DNA of 64,000 nt from Lepidonotus clava (lineage: Eukaryota > Annelida > Polychaeta > Phyllodocida > Polynoidae). The translations under genes were made by a program, and so were the position numbers. The stretch is from assembly GCA_936440205.1 (NCBI GenBank), contig OW387136.1:49622232-49686231 (forward strand), given 5' to 3'. The notes beneath the pieces were generated by a model that saw only the letters and a program-made list of their open reading frames with translations, ran no database searches and was not told the DNA's origin. This document shows positions 45,901 to 57,899 of the stretch, in pieces (positions within the stretch are counted from its first letter, which is position 1; every line of letters starts with the position of its first letter).

Positions 45901-47304
45901 CTAATCAATGTTGAATCAAGATGATGAGAGAGGGTAGCCTATAGGCAACTTCCGAGTTACTGAGATAACCCCCAATTTGGCCTACCTCAGGGGGTCTGAG
46001 CACAGGAAGGGAGGGCAGATTTAGGCCTGGTTTCTGGGGGCAGATTTGGGGGTCCCTGTTTCCAATTAGGGGACCTGGAGGGGGACAGGGTTTATTTGTC
46101 TTAAGTCATAAAAGTGTTATGTTATATGTCCCCCACTAGTACTAATCTGATTCAAATGGTGCTTCTGACCCCATAGATGGCCTGTGGTGGGACATTAATT
46201 AGTAAGGCATGCATGAGGTAATTGATGTATATATAGGGCCATCCCCTCTCAGCACAGCAGGGGCCCAGTGGGTGGTCAGATCAAAGAAACAGCTGTTCTG
46301 GAGGGCAATTTCTTCTAATATTTTGAAGTTTTTCCCCATGTTTTTAAAAGTTTACATCAACCAAAATCAAGACATTGTATCATAAGATATATTTCTATAT
46401 GCTGTCAAAATTTGAGATTAAAATAAGCAATATAAGTGTGACCTTTTGACCTAAAACCTCTCCCAGCCATACTTAAGCTGCCAGATCTGCCCCACCTTCC
46501 TGCCCTGAAACAGGCTGGGAACCAGCTCCAACCCCCTAAGCCCCGCCCACTTTGCCAAACTAAGAAGTCCCGTAATACGGGTGTGTGTGCGCGTCCATGG
46601 GAAAGGTATCTTTTGTTCAGATGTTACTATTGTCAATTTGTAACATCTCCAATATAGCATTTCGCGCTGGAAACTTTTGCAATATTATGTGTGCATTACA
46701 TATCTGAGATCAGATATAAATTTAAGGTAGTTTCAAGTTTACAGTTTCAGATGAATGCATTCCTATACGACCTGTGGGTTATTTCAAATCACGGAGGGCT
46801 CCAAAACCTACTAACCGTAATTTCAACACGTCCATAAGTCACACCCACCGCAAACTATTGTAATACGGACCAAGAAATCATAACTTTAAACTCTCATAAG
46901 TTCTATTACAATTCTCAACATCTATTTATGGAGGAACATTCCGCTATTATTATCAAAAACAATCCCATACACATGATCCTAACCCCTCTTGAACCGAAAT
47001 TAAGGGCCATCAAATCAATGTACAGTTAAGGTGGTATTACAATACACCGTAACACGACATGAACTGGGTAGACAACCACTGTTACCTCATATAACACCTT
47101 TTTATGCTGACAGTGGGTGGGTAGAAAATGGTCTGTAAGAATCCAGAGAAACCGCACCTATTACAGAAAGAATTCTTTGTTGCACATGTGTATAATACTC
47201 TAAATTGCCAATTTCAAACAATAATATCACTCTGCGTGCGAAGTACTACTGTAATACCTGCATGCATACTATAACAATGTCGCAGTGTCATGCAATGTAA
47301 TTCT
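45901..47304. other. Unassigned DNA
   Basis: TGATGTATATATAGGGCC near 46222 is TATA-like and is followed by TCTCAGCACAG about 20 bases on, but no transcript-like sequence follows. No gene was found. Confidence 0.35.
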
Positions 47305-47640
47305 CCCCACCTCGGATAGCTGATTTACAGTATTTTAAGCACCTGCAGACTAATTTGAGTTGATTTTGTCAACAAAATCCCTGAAAAAACTATAGAAAAT
47401 AAACAAATTATTGTTATAAATCAGCCAATAATGAGTAAATTTCAAATAAATTAGAAAATATTAAGTGTGTATGGATACATATTTTTAAACAATAAGTCTG
47501 CAAATTTTTCATCATGTTTAGCTATAAATAGTGATCATATTTATGAAAATCTCAAAACTAAAGCCTTAATTGGGTCTTGTCTACATATTACCTAGCCATT
47601 GATTTAGGCTAACCTGCAGGTACAACACAAGAAATTTATT
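47305..47640 (+). repeat. Dispersed repeat, copy B
   Basis: GATAGCTGATTTACAGTATT, AAGCACCTGCAGACTAAT and AAAACTATAGAAAATAAAC match 27214-27320 in order. GCCATTGATTTAGGC near 47595 parallels the right edge of copy A. Confidence 0.65.
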
Positions 47641-47829
47641 ATCCGTGGTTGGGAAAATAGGGCCTTCAGACCAAAGCCGTGGCTGGACAGCCCGGTAACG
47701 GCCCGATGCCATCCCCTTGTATCTCCTCTCCTTCCCCGCCCCATTGGGCCCCACTGAAGCGACTCATCTGGCCGCATACCTCTAATTGCCGCCGTGACTT
47801 GGGTCCCACCCAGCGGCAGGATCAATCCT
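47641..47829. other. GC-richer single-copy stretch
   Basis: CGTATTGCC-type motifs are absent; the sequence contains CCTCTAATTGCCGCCGTGAC. Overlapping short frames of 60-73 codons have no domains. Confidence 0.3.
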
Positions 47830-48341
47830 ACAGCCGCCCCAGTCTAAACAGGGTTATGTGAGTTAACAGGGGTTCCCTACCCCTGATATCTCCCAATATC
47901 AGGAGGCAAAACTCTTATAGAGCATTTTCTACAGCCGCCCTAGCCTGGTATAAACAGGGTTATGTGAGTTAACAGGGGTTGTCTACTCATGATGTCACCC
48001 AATATCAGGAGGCAACCACCCAATAGAGCCTTTTCTACAGGCGTCCCAGCCAAGAATAAACAGGTTTACGTGAGTTAACAGGGGTTCCCTATCCCTAATA
48101 TCTCCCAATATCAGGAGGCAAACCTCTTATAGAGCATTTTCTATAGGGTTACATGAGTTAACCGGGGTTCCCTACCCCTGATATCTCCCAATATCAGTAG
48201 GCAAACCTCTTATAGAGCATTTCCTATAGGTTCCATATCCCTGATATCTCCCAATATCAGTAGGCAAATACTCTCATATAGCTTTTTCTACAGCCGCCCT
48301 TGTCTGGTATAAACAGGGTAACCTGAGTTAACAGGGGTTCC
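47830..48341 (+). repeat. ~105-bp satellite, fresher block
   Basis: Five to six units, each with ACAGGGTTATGTGAGTTAAC, GGGGTTCCCTACCCCTGATA, CTCCCAATATCAGGAGGCAA and TAGAGCATTTTCTACAGCCG. Units vary from full length to ~60 bp by internal loss. Degenerate units continue at 48433-48620 after a MITE fragment. Confidence 0.85.
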
Positions 48342-48432
48342 AGGCAGGGATTATCAAAATAATGTAACAAAAACAAAACAAAACAGAATATGACTGCAAC
48401 GTTATGATAATATTGCATGATTGCCTAGGCTC
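48342..48432. mobile_element. Short MITE copy inside the satellite
   Basis: CAGGCAGGGATTATCAAAAT then AATGTAACAAAAAC and ACGTTATGATAATATTGCAT then GATTGCCTAG are reduced ends of the CCCAGGCAAGC family. Only about 90 bp remain. Confidence 0.6.
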
Positions 48433-48620
48433 TTATATATATAGAGCCTTTTCTTCGCATCCCCTCCCAATATAAACGGGGTTTTGTGAGGGTAGGTAGG
48501 GATTGCCTACTAATAATGTCACTTACTATCCGCAGACAATCAATAGAGCCTTTTCTATGTGGGGTTACCTACTTCTCGATCACCCACTATCAGAAGGCAT
48601 GTTCAAATTGGGCCTTGTCT
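48433..48620 (+). repeat. ~105-bp satellite, continuation
   Basis: ATAGAGCCTTTTCTTCGCAT, TATAAACGGGGTTTTGTGAG and CACTTACTATCCGCAGACAA are degenerate versions of the preceding unit. Confidence 0.6.
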
Positions 48621-48840
48621 ACACATGGTCTATAAAATGCTTGTGACCACCAGGATTAACTGAATACTCATATTCTTCTTGCAATTTTGACCTATTGGTA
48701 CAGCATTTATGATGAGATCCATCTTCACAACTCCATACTAACTATATACATACTATATGTATCTAGCTCCTGCATCTAAGTCTACCATTAGACTCGACCC
48801 GAGACCTTCTACAATGTCTATATATATATATGAGCACCTC
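48621..48840. other. Unassigned DNA
   Basis: Short (TA)n near 48820-48830; nothing else recognised. Confidence 0.3.
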
Positions 48841-49134
48841 TTAAGGTAAAGCCCCATACCCACTAGGAGACTTTTTGCTGAATCGGCGTCGGCGTCGGCG
48901 CTGGCGTCGGCGTTGGCGTCGGCCTACTCTTGTGTCCAGGCCCATACCCACACAGAATCGGCGTACTCGTCGGCGGTCGGCGCCAACGAGTACGCCGACG
49001 AGTACGCCGATCCATATTCAGCATGTTTGATAATTTTACGCCGACGAGTAGGCCGACGAGTAGGCCGACGAGTAGGCCGACGCTGATTGCCGTCGGCCGA
49101 CGCAAAATTGCCTACTGGGTATGGCCCTTAAGGA
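48841..49134. mobile_element. MITE with GGCCATACCCAGTAGG termini
   Basis: Left TTAAGGTAAAGCCCCATACC then CACTAGG and right CCTACTGGGTATGGCCCTTA then AGG are inverted, and TTAAGG flanks both sides. Inside are (GTCGGC)n on the left and CGACGAGTAGGC repeats in both directions. TTAA-type targeting is possible. Confidence 0.7.
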
Positions 49135-49353
49135 ACATTTCGACGTTTTCGAAATGGCATTGATTTTTCCAACAGGAAGTACTTTCGGAAACTGAAATCT
49201 TTGGTGCCCATAACATATGAACTTGCGTTTATGTTGCGCGCTGTTGCCATTGTCCCAGATTCTAATTGCATGGTCGATGAAAAGTTTAAAGGATTGTTTT
49301 CAAATTAAATCCATTCTTATACTTATGGCCAGGACACGAAATATCTGCACCGT
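49135..49353. other. Flank of the Harbinger element
   Basis: No feature recognised. A 60-codon frame here runs across the element border and is not a gene. Confidence 0.35.
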
Positions 49354-49394
49354 CTTGCAGAGAGAAATAAAGATATACCATAATCCGACAATTA

Positions 49395-49550
49395 TTTAGT
49401 GGCCAATTTACGATAATTCTTGTTTAGTCCTTCCAGAGAAGTTATCGTAAAGTGGTTTGTGTCGTATCTTGGTCAGTATCCGCACTTTGAAATAATTATC
49501 CGTAAAAAGTTATCGGCAAAATAATTATCGGCAGAATTTGTCAAGGTCAC
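49395..49550. promoter_or_regulatory. Left subterminal motif cluster of the Harbinger element
   Basis: Repeated short motifs occur here: ACGATAATTCTTG, AATAATTATCCGTAAAAAG, TTATCGGCAAAATAATTATC and GGCAGAATTTG. The same GATAATTATT / GGATAACTTTT words fill the right end (61240-61470). In Harbinger elements, subterminal repeats are known contact sites for the Myb-like protein and transposase; that role here is inference. Confidence 0.55.
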
Positions 49551-49808
49551 TATAACTTCGCGCCAAATTGGTTCTTACGTCACATCCGGTAGAGGTCAAA
49601 TCGGCTGGTTCTCAGTGACTCTCCCTTTAAACAAATATAACTGCCGGGTACCATCCTAAATTCGCTTGTTCCCGATATCCCGTCGCTGTTTTATAGTTAT
49701 CTGCCGGTACTACGTCATCTTCTTCGTCTCCGCCATATGTCGTGTATCGTTGTTGTCACGCTTCTCGTTCTAGGCCTACACTTCGCAGTACATCCTCATT
49801 TCCAAACG

Positions 49809-50347
49809 GTAAATATATATTATTTGACTTATTATAAACTTGTGTTACTTTGTGGTACTCGTGGTACTAAGCTATTTCTTTTCGACACATGTCTTTTTCC
49901 CTGAAAAGCAAGTAGTTTCATCTACTGATGGTTACAAAAAAATAACACGCTGTCCGTAAATCTTTAAGCTTTCTGGTGACATTATAAGCACACATTAACT
50001 CATTCACACTACAAATGTATACTGAAAATGAAAGTAAGCCATGTTATATTGTTAGGGTATAATTACCATCCCCCCCCCCCCCCCACCCACCCATGTGATC
50101 CGCAAATTTCTAGTGGGGGTGGGAAGGGGGTGCAATACAAACATTATTTAACTGTGGAGCATTGGCCAACTCCCCCAGACCCCCCCCCCCCTGGTTCCAT
50201 CCCTTCTTAATTCTCTAATCTTTACATAAAAACATTCCAAAGTACATGTAGCAAAAAAGGAATTTTTAATGCAACTTCCAAATATCTCGATTCCTGTCAT
50301 ATTCCGTTATGCATTTATTCTATTTCTTCCTTTTTTTTATAATTCAG
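49809..50347 (+). other. Probable 5'UTR intron of the Myb-like gene
   Basis: A donor AACG-GTAAATAT lies at 49808/49809, and a pyrimidine-rich acceptor TTTATAATTCAG ends at 50347, immediately before the ATG. No ATG-led coding continues upstream, so the first exon would be untranslated. C runs at 50072-50084 and 50180-50190 lie within it. Confidence 0.45.
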
Positions 50348-53300
50348 ATGGCGAGCAATGGAAATGGAAGCAAGGAGAGTACAGACGTACGTTCTATACG
50401 TGTCTTACTGGCGAAAACAAAGTCTGATGTAGAAAAAACACAACTTGAAGAACTGTTGGAGGCTGCTTTGGCAGTAGACCGAAAAAAACAGATAGAGGAA
50501 CTCCAAAAAAAATTATTAAAAAACAAACCCACCACTTCCACTTCTATTGAGACTGCTCCAACTGAAGACACTACAACACCATCAAAAGATGACAGTTACG
50601 TGCAGGTTGACAACGATTCTCCCCTACCGTCCTTCGATCAATCTATACGGAGGATAGCCAAGGCTGCTGCAGCAGAATCCTTGTACTCTAGAAGAACAGT
50701 AGTACCAGGCAGTATTGTTCCTCAACATAATTCTGACGATGATTTCACTACCGAATCCCCCTTTAAAACTCCGAGCAAAAGACGAAAAATCGGTCGTAGA
50801 GGTGAAACTATAGTCACAGAAGTACAGCAAGAAGAACCAGAACAATCCGAAGAAGATGATGAAGACAATGATGGGGATGAAACTTCAGAGGCCTCCCATA
50901 CATCCCATGCGTCCCAATCTACTATCGATACACCTGCCTCAAAAATCAAGAAAAAGACTTCTACTAAAAGAAAAAAACAAACAGCTGGTAAGAGGAAAGA
51001 CTTATGTTGGTGTTCCTCCTGCAGTGAGGATGAAGACGCAACATCCCACACGTGGTGGACGGACACTGAACTTGCAGCCATATACACTACAGCTGAAGAT
51101 TTCAAGTAAGTTATAATTTTAACTGCTAATCATAAGAACTCTATTACATACATGTAAAGTTTTGAGCAAAAAAATAATTATCATTAACTTTTTTAGAATT
51201 TTTCCCTAAACAAAGAATTTCTCAAGAAAATAAAATAGTGGGAGGCAGGCAAGTAAAAACAATAATGATAAAGAGTCAAGGAATTTATTTGTTGTCAATC
51301 TATAACTCTCTCCTCATATAATTTTCGTATAATTAAAAATACATCTTTCTTTCTTCATTGACATGTTTTTTGTGTCTTTTTTTTTTAATCCAGGGACATA
51401 GTTATGGGGAACTTCGATAAAGCAAACACCACCGCACAACAGAGGAACAAAATGAAAAATACGGCCTTCCAAGTCATAAAGGAGCGGGTAAATTCGGCAG
51501 GGGGCAAAAAGAGACGTAAGAAGGATATATATTACAAGATGATCACATACAAATCCGACTGTCGGTCTAAGGTAAGTTACTTTCAATATGATTTATTTAC
51601 ACACTTTTCCTTAGAAAAATAGATTACAATAGAGTAACATTATTATTAGTAGTGCCTAGCTATTTAGAGATTTAGATATTTATAAACTGCAAACTAATTA
51701 GTTACAAGATAATTATAACAGATAATTATTAAGATAATTTTATACGTACACTTAAATATATTTGACAAAATAATTGACACTTCCTTCAATTCCCTACCCA
51801 TTTATTAATCCTATTATTTCCTATATTCAGGCGAAGAACCTACAGCTGCTACAAAAACAGTCTGGAGGCCCGGCAATTGCGGAGAAGGACAAACTGACAT
51901 CTTTGGAGGTCATGGTTCTCCAATTCTATGGACCGGAGTGTTGTGGAGGTATGTAAACTTTTATATTTAGATTACTTCTTGAAGGAATGTACATCATTAT
52001 ACAATAATTTTTAAGGCGGGCTTTTAATTTTGACATCCTTTATAATTATTAACCTTTTTTAACTTTCTAGACGGTGAATTTCTCTAGTGTGAACTTGTTC
52101 AGTATGAAGTGGTTAAAACAAATTTAGAATATTACAGTATATATTTTGTTCTTCCTATTCAGTTATCCCTGGTTCATGGAAGCGCCCACTCGACACCGAT
52201 CCAACTCGTCGGGCATGTGTGTCTGCCAAAAACTACCTGAAGCGTATGAAACGTGCGGAGGAAGAGCAAAAACAGTCAATAGATGCGTCGAAGGATGACA
52301 CCAAACGACAAGTTACAAAGCAGCAGGATGAGTATGGTATGTATTATATAGTCAATCCGAAAAGCGCTAGGCCTAACAGGCTAAAAAAAAAAGTAATCCC
52401 CGCGGACAATTCTGTTTTTATCCGGAAAATATTTATAGGCCTGGCCCGCCATCTGCGCCTAAACAATCTTATACACGATTGCACAGTTTACCTTATATTG
52501 GCATAATAATTTCGAACTCTACAACAGATCGGGACACCCCCCCACCCCCCAACCAAATAATACCAAACCGATCGAACTCTACAAAGAGAGGCGCAAGCCG
52601 GGAACAGCCGGTTACGTATTTCGACAGCGCTTACGTCCACCCCAGACTGATCGAACTCCAGGCCTATAAATATTTTCCTGATATCGAACTCTACAAAGAG
52701 AGGCGCAAGCCGGGAACAGCCGGTTACGTATTTCGACAGCGCTTACGTCCAGATCCCGGGGGGGGCACTCGGTCCGGAAATGGGTACCAACTGCGGTCGG
52801 AACCTGCGGGGGCTGTAGCTGTGAATCGGCAATTTGGCTAAAAAAGGGGGGCTGTCAAATAATGAAGTGGAGTATTATCCATTATACTATATTAAAAGGT
52901 TATTGCATGCCATTTAGTAACTTTATATTGCTTCGTAAACAAATTATTGAGTCCCAAAATCAAATGATGGCCACAAAATTTGTCAACAAAATGCTTTTTT
53001 GGAGGGGCCATTCCTGACATAGCCTGAAAAAGGGGGGCTGTGAGAGTATTCCATCCCAAAAAAGGGGGGCTGTCCCTGACATAGCCTGAAAAGGGGGGGC
53101 TGTCAGAGTATTCGCATCCCCCAAAAGGGGGGGCTGTAGTTTCGCAGTTGGTATCTACCTTCAAAGAGTGAGTGCCCCCCCCGGGGTCCAGATCGAACTC
53201 TACAAAGAGAGGAGCAAGCCGGGCACAAGCTTCAGCGAACGATCGGCGAACGTTCGCTGAATATTCTCTGAAATTATGACTTACAGATCATTCACACTAC

Positions 53301-56300
53301 AAAAATAACTTATTTATATTATATTTATCCTAGAAATGTTATGTTTTCATGCGAAAACTGAGTTTGGTGCTGCAGTAGTGGATAACTGCTTACATGTGAG
53401 GTTTAGACACCTTCCCTGTTGGGTGAAAGAGAGGCACTGGTATATATACTCAGAGATGGGAATCTACTTTCGGGTAGCTGGGTAGTGCATCCAATCAATT
53501 CATTACCTTGATTTGTACAGAGCACTCAATCAATTGGCCTTAGGCCCCCAGCTACCTGGGTGCTGTGAGATGAATGTTAGAAACCCCACTCATCTCATGG
53601 CACTCTAAATTTTTTTATTTTTTTTGGACACTTTCACTTGTGGGGCCTAGCCTGTTTGGCATAGGGCTAGCGTGGGGCCTAGCTTTCGGTTTCAAATTTC
53701 AGTGAATTGTCGGCAGGCATTCGGGTATCCCCGGCTCGATCAGTCTGGGGTGGACGTAAGTGCTGTCGAAATACGTAACCGGCTGTCCCCGGCAGGCGCC
53801 TCTCTTTGTATAGTTCGATATCCGGAAAATATTTATAGGCCTTGCCCGCCATCTGCTGTTTAGGCGCAGACGGCGGGCCAGGCCTATAAATATTTTCCAG
53901 ATAAAAAGTGAGTTGTTGGTGAAAGGGGGAGAGCGCCTGTATGCCTGCGAAATATAACTCTGTTATCCACTACTGCAGCACCACACTCACTTTTCGCATC
54001 AAAAGATAACATTTCTAGGATAAATATAATATAAATAAGTTGTTTTTGTAGTCTGTATGCTCTGTAAGTCATAATTTTACAGAATATATAAATGCTTACA
54101 CCTACACAGAAAACAAAATATTTATAGGCCTGCCCCGCCGTCTGCACCTAAATTAAAAGTATATGCTCTGTAACTACACAAAGAGAGGCGCAAGCCGGGG
54201 ACAGCCGGTTACATATTGTTACATATTTATAGGTCTGCCCCGCCGTCTGCGCCTAAACTATACACTATAAACTTGATTTTTACAGAGCACAGAATGACTT
54301 GACCTTAGGCCCCCACCTACGTTTGTGTTGTGAAATGAATGAATGAAACCCCAAATTATTTAGTTTTCCCTATAATGTGCAGATATTTCAAACATGAAAA
54401 ATATTGTTGAATATAGAATGAAAACTCAATAATTATCGGTAGTAATCAACACAGACAATAGAAGTATCCGGCTATGATTCCCACCCCTACCTCCCAACAT
54501 ATTTCATCGTATTGTATAGTATTTGAATTTACATATTATTGAAGGTATGGACGTGAAAACTAAAAAGAAGGGACCACCAGTTAAGAAAGAAGAAAGTGAG
54601 AAGGAGACCTTTGAAGATGAGGACGACGACGACGAGGAATATAAGCCTGAAAAAAAGAAAAGCAGCAAACTCTCAACACGATCAAGAAAAACCAAAGCAA
54701 GAAAAGGTGACGCATCTTGTCCAATAGTTATAGGTAGGGATTCATTTTGAAACGAAATTACTAATTTCCAAAAATAAAAAACAAAATCATTGTAACTGTA
54801 TTGCCACTTAACTTGTCATGTTTTACTGATGAACAAATATACTGTACGTATCTTGAATAAAAAATAATTTTGAATACCTACCGGGGTCACAAGAATAGTA
54901 TTACTAAGTGCAGATAAGTTCTATCATTTTTTTGTTATCTTGATATATACAGACGAATATATTTTAAGACAATGTTGTTCACATTAGAAGGTGATGCACA
55001 AACGACTGGAGAAAAGAGATGGTCCCCACGTATCAAAGCCAAGGAAGAGGCATCGCCCGCAAGCCCCACCCCACCTTCAAAGGGCTCACGTTCGAGTTCT
55101 AGAATACGGGGTAACGATTCTAAATCCGGATCCATGACAGCCACATTGTCCGAGGTCTTCTCTCCGAAACGACAACTAGATTACAACCAAGATGAAGGTA
55201 GGTAAAGATTTGACATATTTATTATGTGTAGATATTTTACTAAATAGGTTACAGAAATGTGAAGAAAAAATTATTGCACCCAGATACAGAAATAAACTAT
55301 AACTTATCTTTCAGACAATATGTTCTGAGATAATAATAATTTATGGTAGAGTAAAATATTGCAAATAACAATACCAAGATAACCGTATTTCAAATACTTA
55401 TCCTACTATACTACAAAAGTACTTTATACATATTCTACAAATTATCTTCAACTATCGGTTTATACATATATTCCTCAGAAGCTGACGAGGAGCCGGAGGA
55501 GGAGCAGGAACTCCCTGATGTTCCAGATCTTGGAGGAGATGGTATGACTTCAAGTACACCACTGAAAGAGCTACCAGCCGACGATGTGAAAACAGACTAC
55601 CGCATGAATGTGAAGAAAGTGGGTCCTAAGAAAAATGGTACCAACATCAAAAAGGAGAACACAGAGTCAGACACTATAGATTTAACAGAGAAGTCCGACA
55701 CACAGACTGAGAAACCAAATAAGGGTTACCAACCCACAAGTACTTCTACAAAAACTGGCAAAGATCCCAACATTATAGGCACAGTGTGTGCGAAAGAATT
55801 CAAGGGCACCTTGGAGGACGGAATGAGCATTGTGTTAGACGACCTGAAAAGAGTCAGGGCAGACACAAAAACTTTAGATGGACTTAATACAGAGACCGCC
55901 ACTATATCTGGCGAAGTGAAGAACCTTGTGCAACAGTTCTGGGGACTGAAAGGTGATTATGACAATGTTCATTCCGCGGTCATGTGTATGAAACAAGACG
56001 TCAAAACTAACAGAAAGCACCTTCAAAGTGTACGCGAGGGTACTGAGTCCCTTAAGGGGGACTCACATGTTATAAAAGGACAGATGGGGGTGATATCGTC
56101 GGACGTGCAAGATGTAAAAGTAGATGCAGCATCCTCGTGCTCAGACATGAATTGTGTGAAGTCTGACGTGGGTCTGATAAAAAATGACCTTCAAGAAGTG
56201 GAAGCAGATGTCCGAACCGTAAAGCTTGACATGAAAAAACTGAAAAACCGAATGTCTTTGTTGGGAGGTGATGTTGCTGGGCTCAACAATGCGGTGGAGT

Positions 56301-57247
56301 CTATACGCAAGAAGATGCCACTCTTGGTGGAAATAAAGGATCTTCTTACCGCTATTGCCAGCAGCAGAGGAGTTGTATCCCCAACCTTCAAAAGTGACAC
56401 CGATGAAGGTGAATTACAACACATAGGGACCGTCGTTATACCCACCAATAATCCAGACCAGATACATGCCGATACAGGAGAACAAGAAATGGAAACTGAT
56501 GAAACACACCACCAAGACACCATGGAAACCGATACACACGCTCCCGAGAGTGAGAACCAGTCAGTGCAGGCTCGTACACAAGATGATAACAATCAGAACC
56601 GGCTCACAGATACACGTACCCCTCACAGTGACCATATATTAATTGTACCAACCTCACAGAGTGTGGAGGATGGCAGGGAGCCGGTACAGGAAAATGAAGA
56701 GCAGAACATTGAGAAACAAGTACTGACTGTACATGGAAGTGAACAACCTTCAGAAAAAACAGAGCCTACAGGTACATTGCCGCGTTCCGAAAACATGAAC
56801 ATGGAAGAGGTAGAACAAGCTTTAATTCAAGGGGCACAGATCCACTATAGTGGTGAGGAGGTGGTGATGGATCAAGCAGCAATCATCAACAAAGCTTTCA
56901 CTGATGCTTTGAAAGAAGCAGTCGCAGAGAAGAGGATGGAACGTCAAACTGCCCGTGTCAATAAAAGCAATGAAGGAGAAACTGAAAACACTGAGGGTTT
57001 GCCATGGCCTGATATTCCAACTTCTACTCAACATGCATCAGCAGGTATCTCAACCTCACAGAGTCCAACAGCTAAATCTTCAAGTGGAAGCAGTGCTAAA
57101 CTTGGTAGTACATCGGTAACCTTCTACGAGCCTCCGACAAAACTGGTAGCATCGGGTGAAACGGACAGTGATGGGAGCGTGGCTAGTGCAGCCTCCTCTA
57201 GACGGTCTACAAGGACGAAGAAGAAATCCCGGAAATTATTGTCCTAG
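50348..57247 (+). CDS. Harbinger Myb/SANT-like accessory protein (7 coding exons)
   Basis: Coding exons 50348-51105, 51394-51571, 51831-51948, 52163-52336, 54545-54733, 54988-55197 and 55479-57247 join in phase (3396 nt, 1131 residues) with GT/AG borders. Start: the ATG after the acceptor at 50347 (MASNGNG). Residues ~10-60 look helical/coiled. Then come acidic and basic segments (KRRKIGRRG near 145) and a Cys-rich LCWCSSC. A trihelix/Myb-SANT-like domain spans ~236-330 (HTWWTDTELAAIY, DIVMGNF, RNKMKNTAFQVIKERV), followed by VIPGSWKRPLD. The long last exon is acidic with heptad-like repeats (~645-830) and a basic C-end RSTRTKKKSRK. Related accessory proteins bind transposon ends and bring the transposase into the nucleus. 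The ~800-residue tail is unusual. Weakest borders: exon 5 (acceptor TATTGAAG) and exon 6 (acceptor CACATTAG). Confidence 0.8.
52400..54260. repeat. Nested palindromic repeats in intron 4 of the Myb-like gene
   Basis: A module (GAACTCTACAAAGAGAGGCG, CAAGCCGGGAACAGCCGG, TTACGTATTTCGACAGCGCT) occurs directly at 52572, 52684, 53195 (partial) and 54178 (partial), and inverted at about 53745-53820. A second module (CCGGAAAATATTTATAGGCC) appears at 52421 and 53822 and, inverted, at 52660 and 53877. A third (TATTTATCCTAGAAATGTTA near 53322) is inverted at about 54006. No coding content. This is a compound inverted-repeat element that has grown by re-insertion or rearrangement. Confidence 0.65.
52756..53186. 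mobile_element. hAT-like MITE with 8-bp duplication
   Basis: The left end CCGGGGGGGGCACTC, then GGGTACCAACTGCGG, is inverted at the right (CGCAGTTGGTATC, GAGTGCCCCCCCCGG). TCCAGATC flanks it at 52748-52755 and 53187-53194; eight-base duplications mark hAT elements. The interior repeats AAAAGGGGGGCTGTCA / TATTCCATCCC. Non-coding. Confidence 0.75.
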
Positions 57248-57893
57248 AGGTCTGACAAAAGAATTTCTGCTCCAACTTTAACTAACTTTGACAAGAGTAA
57301 AGTACTCTTTTTATAATCATGTGAAACGTATGAAAGCTACAGTTAAGTGAGAAATACTCACATTCAAGACATTGCTTTTATTTATTTTGAAGAGAGTACT
57401 TAAACAGAAATACATGTGTTATATTTAATCTAAGTTCTATTTCTACCTTTGTGGTAGATTAAGACAGTACCCTTGAATTATGGTGTGTAGGTGGACGTAC
57501 GAATCGATACTTTTTCAGGAAGAGTGTTTTTAGCATGCTTTTAACATGTTTTCGTACATTGTATACATGTCAAGTGTGATGTGTCCTACTGCGGATAATT
57601 CGCATTTAGATATCGGGATTGAAATATAGAAGTCTGATAATACATGGAGACTTCGAGGAAAAGTAGTATGCATGGTGGACTGTATTCCATGTATACGGGA
57701 AACGTGTGATGTTAGATATTGTGGGATTTTAAGATATTGACATACTTGTCGAGTTCATAAATGTTTGTTGTAATGTTACTTTAATGGTTAAAGATTTTAG
57801 AAGTTAGATATTTTGAAGTTTTTTGCAGTTAGCTATTAAAAAAAGACCATTACTCAGATGTAGATTTCCGCAAAAGAAATATACTACATTATG

Positions 57894-57899
57894 AATAAA
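57894..57899 (+). terminator. Possible poly(A) signal of the Myb-like gene
   Basis: AATAAA about 650 bp after the stop codon at 57247. Another AATAAA lies near 58033. The long AT-rich 3'UTR makes the choice uncertain. Confidence 0.35.

Noticed and set aside
46195-46290. TATA-box promoter (TGTATATATAGGGCC)
   Set aside because: No downstream exon, coding frame or poly(A) signal at a sensible distance.
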